A stretch of DNA of 64,000 nucleotides from Neorhizobium huautlense (GTDB taxonomy: Bacteria; Pseudomonadota; Alphaproteobacteria; Rhizobiales; Rhizobiaceae), in the NCBI RefSeq assembly GCF_030811685.1, contig NZ_JAUSRF010000006.1:1-64000 (forward strand). The letters run 5' to 3'. The stretch's first letter is position 1; every line of letters starts with the position of its first letter. A program made the translations under genes and the position numbers. Positions 53,589 to 61,456 of the stretch are shown here, one piece after another. The notes below the pieces were generated by a model. That model did not search any database, was not told where the DNA came from, and saw nothing but the letters and a program-made list of their open reading frames with translations.

Positions 53589-54549
53589 GCAGGCCCGTTA
53601 GCGCCAACAGGCCAAACAGGGCAATCATCAGGATATCGGCAAAACGTGCCAGTTTCAGCGCCTTGCGAATATCGGTCGGTGTCGCCTCACGACGCCCGCC
53701 GGCGCCCATGAAATGGTCGGGCACGAGAGTGCCGCCATAAACGCGCGGGCCCGCCAGTGCCAGACCGAGCGCGCCGGCCATTGCCGCTTCCGGCCAGCCG
53801 GCATTGGGTGAGCGGTGTTTTTTCGCATCGCGCCACACGGTTTTCCATGCGTCCTTAGCTGAAGCGCCGGGCACGAAAAAACATGAGAGAACGAACAGCA
53901 ACGCCGTCAGCCGCGATGCCGGCAGGTTGATGAGGTCGTCGAAACGTGCTGCCGCCCAGCCAAAGGCTTCATGACGTTCGCTGCGATGGCCAATCATGCT
54001 GTCGGCGGTATTGGCCGCCTTGTAGGCCGCACCGCCCGCCAGTCCGCCAATGCCGAGCCACAGGGCCGGTGCGGTAATACCGTCGGAAAAATTTTCGGCA
54101 AGACTTTCGATCGCTGCCCGACAGACGGCCGGTTCGTCCAGCTGGTCCGGGTCACGCCCGACGATCATCGATACGGCCTTTCGTCCTGCTGTCAGCCCTT
54201 CGGCATCCAGTGCATTGGCGACGGCGAGAACATGGTCTTCGAGGCTTTTTTGCGCGGTCAGGCTGGAAGCGATCACCGCCAGAATGGCGAGTGCGAACAG
54301 CGAAGTGCCCAGCGCCCAGCTGATGCCGAGGGTGACAAAAACCACGCTGCCGAGAATGGAGACCAGCGCCACCACGCCCATCAGTTTCCGCCGCGCAAAA
54401 CTCTGGCCAGCCCTATTCAGCTTACCGTCCAGCCAGCCGATCATCGTGCCGATCCAGATCACCGGATGGCCGATGGCCCTCACCAGCCATTGCGGATAAC
54501 CGCAGAGCCGTTCAATAAGCAGGGAGAAAAAGGCGAGCGTAAAAAACAT
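53572..54549 (-). CDS. cobD: Adenosylcobinamide-phosphate synthase (membrane)
   Basis: This 325-residue CobD/CbiB integral membrane protein condenses adenosylcobyric acid with aminopropanol (or its phosphate). Several hydrophobic segments are present, at about 1-30, 55-90, 200-225 and 300-322. Conserved pieces include [27 protein letters not shown] and [20 protein letters not shown], both typical. Its ATG shares two bases with the ATG of the divergent cobC gene (CATG, 54547-54550), leaving no intergenic DNA. It converges on cobQ. Confidence 0.93.
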   Translation of the reverse strand: MFFTLAFFSLLIERLCGYPQWLVRAIGHPVIWIGTMIGWLDGKLNRAGQSFARRKLMGVVALVSILGSVVFVTLGISWALGTSLFALAILAVIASSLTAQKSLEDHVLAVANALDAEGLTAGRKAVSMIVGRDPDQLDEPAVCRAAIESLAENFSDGITAPALWLGIGGLAGGAAYKAANTADSMIGHRSERHEAFGWAAARFDDLINLPASRLTALLFVLSCFFVPGASAKDAWKTVWRDAKKHRSPNAGWPEAAMAGALGLALAGPRVYGGTLVPDHFMGAGGRREATPTDIRKALKLARFADILMIALFGLLALTGLLIARA

Positions 54550-55606
54550 GCAGCGAAACGTTGAACCGGACCAGAAAATCGATCACGGCGGCAATCTTGC
54601 CGGGGCAAACGCCCGCTTTCCGCATGCGCCAAAACCCTGGATCGATCTTTCCACCGGTATCAATCCGCATGCCTACCCGCATTCGGATGTCACTTCCACC
54701 GCTTTCTGTCGCCTGCCGGAGCCAGCGGCCCTGTTCTCGCTGAAACGTGAAGCTGCCAGCCTCTATGGCGCGCCGTCAGCCGATCAGGTGGTAGCAGCAC
54801 CGGGAACGCAGATCCTTTTGCCGCTGCTGATCGAGGCCGCTTTCGGGGGCAGCCTGCGGCCGGGCGCGAAAGCCGCCATCCTGTCGCCCACCTATGCGGA
54901 ACATGCCCGCATGGCGCGGCTTGCCGGTTTCGACGTCGCAGAAACCGCCGATTTCGAAGAGCTTTTTGCCGCCGATTTCGCGCTGGTCGTCAATCCCAAC
55001 AACCCGGATGGGCGGTTGATCGAACGGGCCGAACTTCTGCGGCTGGCCAGCCATATGGCGTCAAAAGGTGGCCTGCTGGTTGTCGATGAAGCTTTTATGG
55101 ATGTAGTGCCGACCGGTCACAGCGTGGCGGGCGATATCAGCCCCGGCCTCGTGGTGCTGCGCTCGTTTGGAAAGTTTTACGGCCTTGCCGGGCTGCGCCT
55201 CGGTTTTGCACTGGCACCAGCCGAAGATGTCCAGCGTATCGAAGCGCGTCTCGGGCCGTGGGCGATTTCCGGGCCGGCCCTGCAGATTGCCGGGCAGGCA
55301 CTGGCCGACCGGGAATGGCAGAATGCCATGCGGGAGACTTTGCAAGCCGATGCCGGGCGGCTCGATGATCTTCTCGTAAGTGCAGGTCTGAAAATCGTAG
55401 GTGGCACGTCGCTGTTCCGGCTCGTTACCCATTCCAACGCATCTGCCTTGTTCGAACAGCTCGGCGAGGCCGGTATTCTCGTGCGTTCCTTTGCAGAACG
55501 CCCGAAAACTCTGCGTTTCGGCCTGCCATCCGGTGAAGGCTGGGCGCGTCTCACAAATCTGTTGGCATCAAAATCATTTCAACGGTTGGCCGCAGCCGAA
55601 CGGTAG
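54548..55606 (+). CDS. cobC: Threonine-phosphate decarboxylase-like aminotransferase (CobC)
   Basis: This 352-residue class I/II PLP-dependent enzyme supplies the aminopropanol arm for the nucleotide loop. The early WIDLSTGINPHAYP is typical of CobC/CobD-type decarboxylases, NPNNPDGR is the substrate/PLP region, and RSFGKFYGLAGLRLG carries the Schiff-base lysine. The ATG at 54548 overlaps the cobD start on the opposite strand, so its promoter and ribosome-binding site lie within cobD's 5' coding sequence. Confidence 0.92.
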   Translation: MQRNVEPDQKIDHGGNLAGANARFPHAPKPWIDLSTGINPHAYPHSDVTSTAFCRLPEPAALFSLKREAASLYGAPSADQVVAAPGTQILLPLLIEAAFGGSLRPGAKAAILSPTYAEHARMARLAGFDVAETADFEELFAADFALVVNPNNPDGRLIERAELLRLASHMASKGGLLVVDEAFMDVVPTGHSVAGDISPGLVVLRSFGKFYGLAGLRLGFALAPAEDVQRIEARLGPWAISGPALQIAGQALADREWQNAMRETLQADAGRLDDLLVSAGLKIVGGTSLFRLVTHSNASALFEQLGEAGILVRSFAERPKTLRFGLPSGEGWARLTNLLASKSFQRLAAAER

Positions 55607-55651
55607 GTTACGGTTTGGCTCCCTTATTATTTCCATCGCAGGTGACATCCC

Positions 55652-57082
55652 ATGACGAGCAGCAGCAATCTCCCTCAGGTCTTCGACACGATCGAGAAGA
55701 AGAAGGAGATTTTTACCGAGCTCGCCGACCGTGTCTGGGAGACGCCTGAAACCTGCTACATGGAAACGCTGTCGGCCGCCGCACATCGTGAAATGCTGGA
55801 GGCGCAGGGTTTTGCCATCACCGACAATGTCGCCGGCATTCCGACGGCACTGATCGGCGAAGCGGGTGAGGGCGGCCCGGTCATCGCTTTCCTCGGTGAG
55901 TTCGATGCGTTGGCCGGCCTCAGCCAGAAGGCCGGAGAAATTTCGCACGAGCCGCTGGTCGCCGGTGCCAACGGTCATGGTTGCGGCCATAACCTGCTCG
56001 GCTCCGCCTCCATGCTCGCCGCCACCGCGCTGAAGGATTGGCTGGAAGCGACGGGCACGCCCGGTCGCGTGCGCTATTACGGTTGCCCGGCCGAAGAGGG
56101 TGGTGCGGCCAAGGCCTTCATGGTGCGCTCCGGTGCTTTCGAGGATGTCGATATCGCCATCAGCTGGCACCCCAGCAATTTTGCCGGCGTGCAGCGCGAA
56201 ACCTCTCTGGCCAATTGCCGTATCGATTTTGTCTTCCACGGCCGCGCCGCGCACGCGTCTGCCGTTCCGGAACTCGGTCGTTCGGCGCTCGATGCCGTCG
56301 AACTGATGAATGTCGGCGTCAATTATCTGCGCGAACACATGCAGCAGGATTGCCGTATCCACTACGCCGTGCTCGATACCGGCGGCATCTCGCCCAATGT
56401 CGTTCAGGCCTATGCCAAGGTTCGTTATGTGGTGCGCGCGCCGGATCTTCCGGGCCTGCTGTCGCTGATCGAGCGCGTCAAGAAGGTGGCACAGGGTGCC
56501 GCCCTGATGACCGAAACCACCATGGAAAGCACCATTCTCGCCGGCGTTTCGAACCTGATGGTCAACACGCCGCTGATGGATGTGATGCAGGATATCTGGG
56601 ACAGCGTCGGCACGCCTGACTTCGATGCCAGGGACATCGCCTTTGCTGAAAAAATCCGCGCCACACTGTCGCCGGAGGATATCGCCGCCAGCTGGCGTCA
56701 GGAAGAACTCGACGAGCGCGATATTCCGCTCGCCGATTTTGTTCTGCCCGCTCATACCCGCCTGAAGCAGATGGGCGGCTCTACCGATGTCGGTGATGTC
56801 AGCTGGGTCGTGCCGACGGTTCAGGCCTATGGCCCAACGCTTGCCATCGGCACACAGCTGCACACATGGCAGGTCGTGTCACAGGGTAAAAGCCCGCTGG
56901 CCCACAAGGGCATGGTGACCACCGCCAAGGTGATGGCCGCTACCGGTCTTGCCGCGCTCCAGAGCGAACAGCTGCGCGAGGCCGCATGGGCGGACCTCAA
57001 ACGCCGCCAGAAAGGCATCGTCTATACCAGCCCGATCCCGGAAGGTGCCGAGCCGCCGGTTGCCGCGATGGCTTCGAAGTAA
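55652..57082 (+). CDS. M20-family amidohydrolase, AbgB-like (p-aminobenzoyl-glutamate hydrolase subunit B type)
   Basis: This 476-residue M20 zinc peptidase/amidohydrolase is close in length to E. coli AbgB (about 480). The metal site is visible in GHGCGHNLLGSAS (about 109-121) and in the CPAEEGGAAK segment carrying the general base (about 149-158). A dimerisation domain follows. AbgB-type enzymes split p-aminobenzoyl-glutamate, a folate breakdown product, but many relatives act on other amides. No AbgA partner is adjacent, so the exact substrate is open. Confidence 0.85.
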   Translation: MTSSSNLPQVFDTIEKKKEIFTELADRVWETPETCYMETLSAAAHREMLEAQGFAITDNVAGIPTALIGEAGEGGPVIAFLGEFDALAGLSQKAGEISHEPLVAGANGHGCGHNLLGSASMLAATALKDWLEATGTPGRVRYYGCPAEEGGAAKAFMVRSGAFEDVDIAISWHPSNFAGVQRETSLANCRIDFVFHGRAAHASAVPELGRSALDAVELMNVGVNYLREHMQQDCRIHYAVLDTGGISPNVVQAYAKVRYVVRAPDLPGLLSLIERVKKVAQGAALMTETTMESTILAGVSNLMVNTPLMDVMQDIWDSVGTPDFDARDIAFAEKIRATLSPEDIAASWRQEELDERDIPLADFVLPAHTRLKQMGGSTDVGDVSWVVPTVQAYGPTLAIGTQLHTWQVVSQGKSPLAHKGMVTTAKVMAATGLAALQSEQLREAAWADLKRRQKGIVYTSPIPEGAEPPVAAMASK

Positions 57083-57112
57083 GCTGATAGACCGAAAAAC
57101 TCTGTTGTGATC

Positions 57113-57139
57113 GGGCCGCGTGACGATGTCATGCGGCCC
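57113..57139. terminator. Strong hairpin between AbgB-like and cardiolipin-synthase genes
   Basis: GGGCCGCGTGAC (57113-57124) and GTCATGCGGCCC (57128-57139) form a 12-bp stem (one G-U pair) with a 3-nt loop. No T-run follows, so it may act as a rho-dependent or partial terminator, or protect the upstream mRNA. Confidence 0.5.
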
Positions 57140-57177
57140 GCATTGCACGCCTCAATGCCGCGCCTATATTGGCCGGC

Positions 57178-58638
57178 ATGCTTGAAACCTTTTACGCCTA
57201 TTGGCCGCATATCTTCCTTGTCCTGTCGATCGTGATGGGCGTGCCGGCGGCCATCCATGCGACGATGACCAAGGAGGAAGTCCGCTCCGCCATCGGCTGG
57301 GTCGGCGTCATCATCCTGTCGCCCTTCATCGGCGCGCTGCTTTACCTGATCGCCGGCGTCAACCGCATCCGCCGCAATGTTCTCGGTTTCCAGCGGTCGC
57401 GCGTCCAGTATGGCGCATTTGCACATCTTGAGGCCTACGACGTGGCCTCGGAAACAGTGGCGACCAATTTTGGCCACCGCTTTCTTGCCATGAAGACGCT
57501 GGGTGACCGTGTTGCGCGTCACGCGTTTACGACCGGCAACACGATCGATGTCTTCGATACCGGCGACAGGGCCTATGGCGAAATGCTTGCTGCCATCACT
57601 TCAGCAAAACGCAGCATTCTCCTCGAAACCTACATTTTCGACCGCGACCGTATAGGCACGCGTTTCGCTGAAGCATTGATCCAGGCTGTCCGGCGCGGTG
57701 TCGAGGTGCGGGTGCTGATCGATGCCGTCGGTGCCCGTTATTCGGTGCCGAGCATTCTGGGCATGCTGCGTGATGGCGGCGTCCGGGTGGAAGTGTTCAA
57801 CGGCAATGTCATCATGGGTCTGCGTCTGCCCTATGCCAATCTGCGCACCCACCGAAAGATCATCATCGTCGATGGCGCGCTCGCCTTCACCGGCGGCATG
57901 AATATCCGCGAGGGTTTTTCTGCAGAAATATCCGGCGACAAATGCGCCTTCGACACGCATTTCCGCGTCACCGGTCCTGTGGTGACCGATCTCTTTGCGA
58001 TCGCTTCGGAAGACTGGCAGTTCGAATCCGGCGAGGTGCTGGATGGTGATGCCTGGCAGATCACCGAGCCGCAAAAACAGCCGGGCGAACCGGTTCTGCT
58101 GCGTGCCGTCGGCTCGGGCCCGGACCGCAGCAACGAAACCAATCACAAGATGCTGATGGGCGCGTTTTCGATCGCGCGCAAATCGATCCGCATCGTCTCA
58201 CCCTATTTCCTGCCAGATCGCGAACTTATCACTGCGCTCATCACCGCCGCCCGCCGTGGTGTCACGGTCGATATCGTCGTGCCGGATGCCAACAACCTGA
58301 CGCTGGTCGATCGCGCCATGACCGCCCAGTTCGACCAGATCCTGAAAAACTACTGCCGCATCTGGCGCGCCACCGGCCCCTTCAACCATTCCAAGCTGAT
58401 GGCGATCGATGGTTGCTGGGCCTATGTCGGCTCGTCCAATCTCGACCCGCGCTCGCTGCGGCTGAATTTCGAGGTCGATCTCGAAGTGCTGGATCGCAAT
58501 TTTGCCGAGGATCTGGAAAAACGCATCGACCGGACGATCGAGACCGCCTCCGCCGTCACGCTGGAGGGCCTGCGTAATCGGCCTTTCGTCGTGCGTCTGC
58601 TGGAAAGAATTCTCTGGCTCGGTTCGCCTTATCTTTGA
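57178..58638 (+). CDS. Cardiolipin synthase / phospholipase D-family protein
   Basis: This 486-residue inner-membrane enzyme has two N-terminal hydrophobic segments (about 8-28 and 38-60; PLDc_N-like) followed by two PLD domains. The HKD motifs are HRKIIIVDGALAFTGG (about 225-240) and HSKLMAIDGCWAYVGSSN (about 404-421), both with the catalytic His, Lys and Asp. It most likely condenses phosphatidylglycerol into cardiolipin. ATG 57178 (MLETFYAYW) is preferred over a TTG three codons upstream. An EEP-family hydrolase gene follows, a recurrent pairing. Confidence 0.9.
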   Translation: MLETFYAYWPHIFLVLSIVMGVPAAIHATMTKEEVRSAIGWVGVIILSPFIGALLYLIAGVNRIRRNVLGFQRSRVQYGAFAHLEAYDVASETVATNFGHRFLAMKTLGDRVARHAFTTGNTIDVFDTGDRAYGEMLAAITSAKRSILLETYIFDRDRIGTRFAEALIQAVRRGVEVRVLIDAVGARYSVPSILGMLRDGGVRVEVFNGNVIMGLRLPYANLRTHRKIIIVDGALAFTGGMNIREGFSAEISGDKCAFDTHFRVTGPVVTDLFAIASEDWQFESGEVLDGDAWQITEPQKQPGEPVLLRAVGSGPDRSNETNHKMLMGAFSIARKSIRIVSPYFLPDRELITALITAARRGVTVDIVVPDANNLTLVDRAMTAQFDQILKNYCRIWRATGPFNHSKLMAIDGCWAYVGSSNLDPRSLRLNFEVDLEVLDRNFAEDLEKRIDRTIETASAVTLEGLRNRPFVVRLLERILWLGSPYL

Positions 58639-58726
58639 CTAACCCGGCCGTTAACCAAGCCGGCATTTAACGAAAATGGAACGCTCGGGCGGCTAGGGTA
58701 TTTTATCAGTCAAAGGATTGCCAGCG

Positions 58727-59569
58727 ATGACCAAACCCATGCGCAGCAAGCGTGACACGCTCCCGGCGAGCATTATCGCCTCCATTCGCAATCGCAAGAA
58801 ACGCGATGCCGGCCCGCATCCGCATGATCCCGCCGAAGGCATGCTGGTCGCTTCCTACAATGTCCACAAATGTGTCGGTGTCGATGGTCGTTTTGATCCC
58901 GAGCGCACCAGCCACGTCATCCGCGAGATCGGTGCGGATGTGATGGCTTTGCAGGAGGCCGATACACGTTTTGGCGAACGCCGCGGTCTTCTCGACCTGC
59001 ACTGGCTGGAACGCGAGACCGGGCTGACGCCGGTGCCTGTGTCGGGCGTGGCGCGTGCGCATGGCTGGCATGGCAATGTCGTTCTGTTCCGCGAAGGTCT
59101 GGTGCGCGACGTACATCAGGTGAAATTACCGGGGCTTGAACCACGCGGCTGCCTCGTCACCGAAATCGAATTCAACAATGGCGCGACATTGCGTGTCATC
59201 GCCGCTCATCTCGGCCTGTTGCATCGCTCCCGCCATCAGCAGACAAAGATGATCCTGGAAATCATGGGCGCGCGCTCCGACCAGCCGACCGTGCTGCTTG
59301 GTGATCTCAACGAATGGCGCCTTGGCGATCGTTCGTCCCTGCACGGATTGTCGAGCGTTTTTGGCGGCACGCCGAAGGCGGTTCCCAGCTTCCCGTCGCG
59401 TCTGCCGGTTCTGGCTCTTGACCGTATCATGAGCAACCGTGCCGGCCTGATCGACCGCGTGCATGTGCATGACAGCGCGCTTGCCCGCATCGCCTCGGAT
59501 CATTTGCCGATCAAGGCCGTGGTGCGCCAGAAGAGGGCGTCTTCGCTCTCATCCGTCGCCGAGGCGTGA
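58727..59569 (+). CDS. Endonuclease/exonuclease/phosphatase-family protein
   Basis: This 280-residue EEP-fold metal-dependent phosphodiesterase has [17 protein letters not shown] near the start, metal ligand glutamate in [17 protein letters not shown] in the central core and catalytic histidine in [10 protein letters not shown] near the end. The first 40 residues are basic and probably disordered; no signal peptide is seen. The ATG at 58727 has Shine-Dalgarno AAAGGA nine bases upstream. Members next to cardiolipin synthases are presumed to act on phospholipids or phosphodiesters; the substrate is unproven. Its 3' end overlaps the convergent oxidoreductase gene by 21 bp. Confidence 0.86.
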   Translation: MTKPMRSKRDTLPASIIASIRNRKKRDAGPHPHDPAEGMLVASYNVHKCVGVDGRFDPERTSHVIREIGADVMALQEADTRFGERRGLLDLHWLERETGLTPVPVSGVARAHGWHGNVVLFREGLVRDVHQVKLPGLEPRGCLVTEIEFNNGATLRVIAAHLGLLHRSRHQQTKMILEIMGARSDQPTVLLGDLNEWRLGDRSSLHGLSSVFGGTPKAVPSFPSRLPVLALDRIMSNRAGLIDRVHVHDSALARIASDHLPIKAVVRQKRASSLSSVAEA

Positions 59570-60658
59570 GCGTATCTCTGAGGCTATCGCCAAGGACGAT
59601 GTCAGGCCGGGGCTTTCGATCCCGAACAGGTTGACCAGTCCCGCAATGCCATGCACTTCCGGCCCGTCGATGCGGAAATCCGCGGCCGGTGCACCTGGAT
59701 CGCCGATCTTTGGTCTGATCCCCGAATAACCCGGAACCAGCGCATTGTCCGGCATGTCAGGCCAGTAACGCCGTACGGCTTCGGCAAACCCGTCCGAGCG
59801 GTGCGGGTCGACCGCGTAGTCGATATTTTTCACCCATTCCACATCCGGCCCAAACCGGGCCTGTCCGCCCATGTCGAGCGTCAGATGCACGCCCAGCCCA
59901 TGCGCATGCGGCGCGGGGTAGATCAGCCGGGAAAACGGCGCGCGACCGGTCAGCATGAAATAATTGCCCTTGGCGTAACGGGTTTCCGGCACGAGATCGG
60001 GCGAAAGCCCGTGGATCCGCCGGGCGATCTGTGACGCGTGCAGACCACCGGCATTGACCAGCATCCGGCAGGTCAGCGACATCGGCTCCGCCCCGCCGAC
60101 AAAAACGGTAAATCCGCCGCCCGTCACCTCCGCCCGCTCGAACGGTGACAGAAGCGCGATCGCCGCACCATGATCTTCCGCATCGCCGCGCAGCGCCAAC
60201 ATGTAACCATGGCTGTCGATGATTCCGGTGGACGGTGAAACCAGTGCCGCCACGCAGGAAAGCGAAGGTTCCAGCCGTCGCGCCTCTGTGCCGGAAATCA
60301 TCGTCAGGTCGTCACAGCCATTGGCCTCGCCCTTGGTTCGCAACCCCTCGATGACACCAGTTTCGTCGTCGGTCGTTGCCACGATCAGCTTGCCGCAGCG
60401 CCGATGCGCCACGCCATGGCTTTTGCAATAATCGTAGAGTTGATGTCGTCCTTCGACGCAGAATTTCGCCTTCAGGCTGCCTTGCGGATAATAGAGCCCA
60501 GCATGAATGACCTCGCTGTTGCGCGAGGATATCCCGGTCCCGATCGCGTCCGTGCTTTCCAGAAGGATTACGGAGAGGCCCGTCATCGCCAGTTCACGCG
60601 CCGTCGCCAGTCCGATCACGCCTGCCCCGATCACGATCGCATCGATATCCGCGCTCAT
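59549..60658 (-). CDS. FAD-dependent oxidoreductase, L-2-hydroxyglutarate dehydrogenase-like (DAO family)
   Basis: This 369-residue flavoprotein begins with an FAD-binding Rossmann motif, [19 protein letters not shown] (residues 6-24). The segment [21 protein letters not shown] is characteristic of the LhgO/L2HGDH branch of the D-amino-acid-oxidase fold, as is the later [21 protein letters not shown]. It probably oxidises L-2-hydroxyglutarate or a similar 2-hydroxy acid, feeding electrons to the respiratory chain. No membrane segment is present. It is transcribed toward the EEP-family gene. Confidence 0.85.
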   Translation of the reverse strand: MSADIDAIVIGAGVIGLATARELAMTGLSVILLESTDAIGTGISSRNSEVIHAGLYYPQGSLKAKFCVEGRHQLYDYCKSHGVAHRRCGKLIVATTDDETGVIEGLRTKGEANGCDDLTMISGTEARRLEPSLSCVAALVSPSTGIIDSHGYMLALRGDAEDHGAAIALLSPFERAEVTGGGFTVFVGGAEPMSLTCRMLVNAGGLHASQIARRIHGLSPDLVPETRYAKGNYFMLTGRAPFSRLIYPAPHAHGLGVHLTLDMGGQARFGPDVEWVKNIDYAVDPHRSDGFAEAVRRYWPDMPDNALVPGYSGIRPKIGDPGAPAADFRIDGPEVHGIAGLVNLFGIESPGLTSSLAIASEIRSRLGDG

Positions 60659-60863
60659 TTTCCCACCTCTCCGATTTTTACAGTTTTTTTACACACTGTG
60701 AGGCCGTAGCAAAATCCTCTTGGAAAGTTCGAAATCCGGCTCAGACGAAAAAGGATTTTCTAAGGCAGGCCGGGGTACGCGCAAGTTTATCTCTATCGAA
60801 CTGGTAGAGTTAAGGTAGGATGGTGTCTGCTCGATCATGAGCATTTTACGGCTGGAGGATAAC

Positions 60864-60998
60864 ATGCGGCATCTCGATACACATGCGCCCCGGCATCTTT
60901 CTGGACGTTCCGGCAAATGGCAGTTCGCCCTGCATGCCGTGCTTGTCACGGCCGCGTTCGCCTTTGTCTGCGGCGTCACGCTCGGGCTTTTCCCGTAG
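60864..60998 (+). CDS. Small single-pass membrane protein (44 residues)
   Basis: The reading frame MRHLDTHAPRHLSGRSGKWQ... encodes 44 residues with a short polar N-terminus and one predicted transmembrane helix (about 21-43, FALHAVLVTAAFAFVCGVTL). A strong Shine-Dalgarno GGAGGA lies just ahead of the ATG, and a perfect 14-bp-stem terminator follows 25 bp after the stop, which together make this a credible monocistronic small gene. I do not recognise a family. Function is unknown. Confidence 0.65.
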   Translation: MRHLDTHAPRHLSGRSGKWQFALHAVLVTAAFAFVCGVTLGLFP

Positions 60999-61023
60999 CG
61001 GCAAAGCCATCATCGGTTTGAAG

Positions 61024-61063
61024 AAAAACACCTTCCGCGCCATGCACGGAAGGTGTTTTTTCG
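61024..61063 (+). terminator. Rho-independent terminator
   Basis: AAAAACACCTTCCG (61024-61037) and CGGAAGGTGTTTTT (61047-61060) form a perfect 14-bp stem with a 9-nt loop followed by more T residues. This is a textbook intrinsic terminator behind the 44-residue protein gene, and is nearly symmetric so it could also act leftward. Confidence 0.92.
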
Positions 61064-61269
61064 TCAGGCTAACAGTTCTCCCATCTGTTCCATTCCAGTA
61101 TTTTCTGCTTTTCGGGATGTCGAAACGGGATTTGCCATCCCGACAAGGGCAGCTTGCCTTCCGTCGGTCATGAAAGCTTCACAATAGGTGTTCCAAGCGG
61201 CTGATTACGTTCAGGTTTCATTCAGGCCGGCGGCTCTAGACCGGTCAATCCTTATTATCCTGGAGGAAC

Positions 61270-61362
61270 ATGTGGGCCGTTGCTGTCTTTCGATTTGCCA
61301 TATCGCTCTTGCCCCCTATCTCCTCTGTGCCCGCAAGCTTCGTTCGGACGGTGTTCGGATGA
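61270..61362 (+). CDS. Possible leader peptide or microprotein upstream of ndvB (30 residues)
   Basis: An ATG at 61270, preceded by TGGAGGA, opens a 30-codon frame starting MWAVAVFRFAISLLPP and ending at TGA 61360-61362. The Shine-Dalgarno is better than that of many genes here and the peptide is hydrophobic and weakly basic. It lies about 95 bp upstream of ndvB. A short GC-rich hairpin follows it. It may be a leader peptide or chance; I see no homology. Confidence 0.25.
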   Translation: MWAVAVFRFAISLLPPISSVPASFVRTVFG

Positions 61363-61456
61363 TGTCTGAAGCAAAATAAAAGGTGGGGCCGCCGGGCCCG
61401 TTTGATCCGGCAGAGCGCCATCCCTACGACGACATTCCTCTTTCAGAAGCCGAGAC

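Larger units (their letters stand above)
60999..61456. other. Intergenic region upstream of ndvB
   Basis: This 458-bp stretch contains the terminator of the small membrane protein gene (61024-61063). After that comes a long leader-like region that must hold the ndvB promoter. A possible 30-codon reading frame with a good Shine-Dalgarno lies at 61270-61362, and a short GGGCC-GCCG-GGCCC hairpin at 61386-61399. I found no convincing promoter hexamers or known RNA motif. Confidence 0.5.

Noticed and set aside
61188..61379. 63-codon plus-strand frame upstream of ndvB
   Set aside because: No convincing ribosome-binding site for its start, unremarkable composition, and it overlaps a shorter frame with a much better Shine-Dalgarno.
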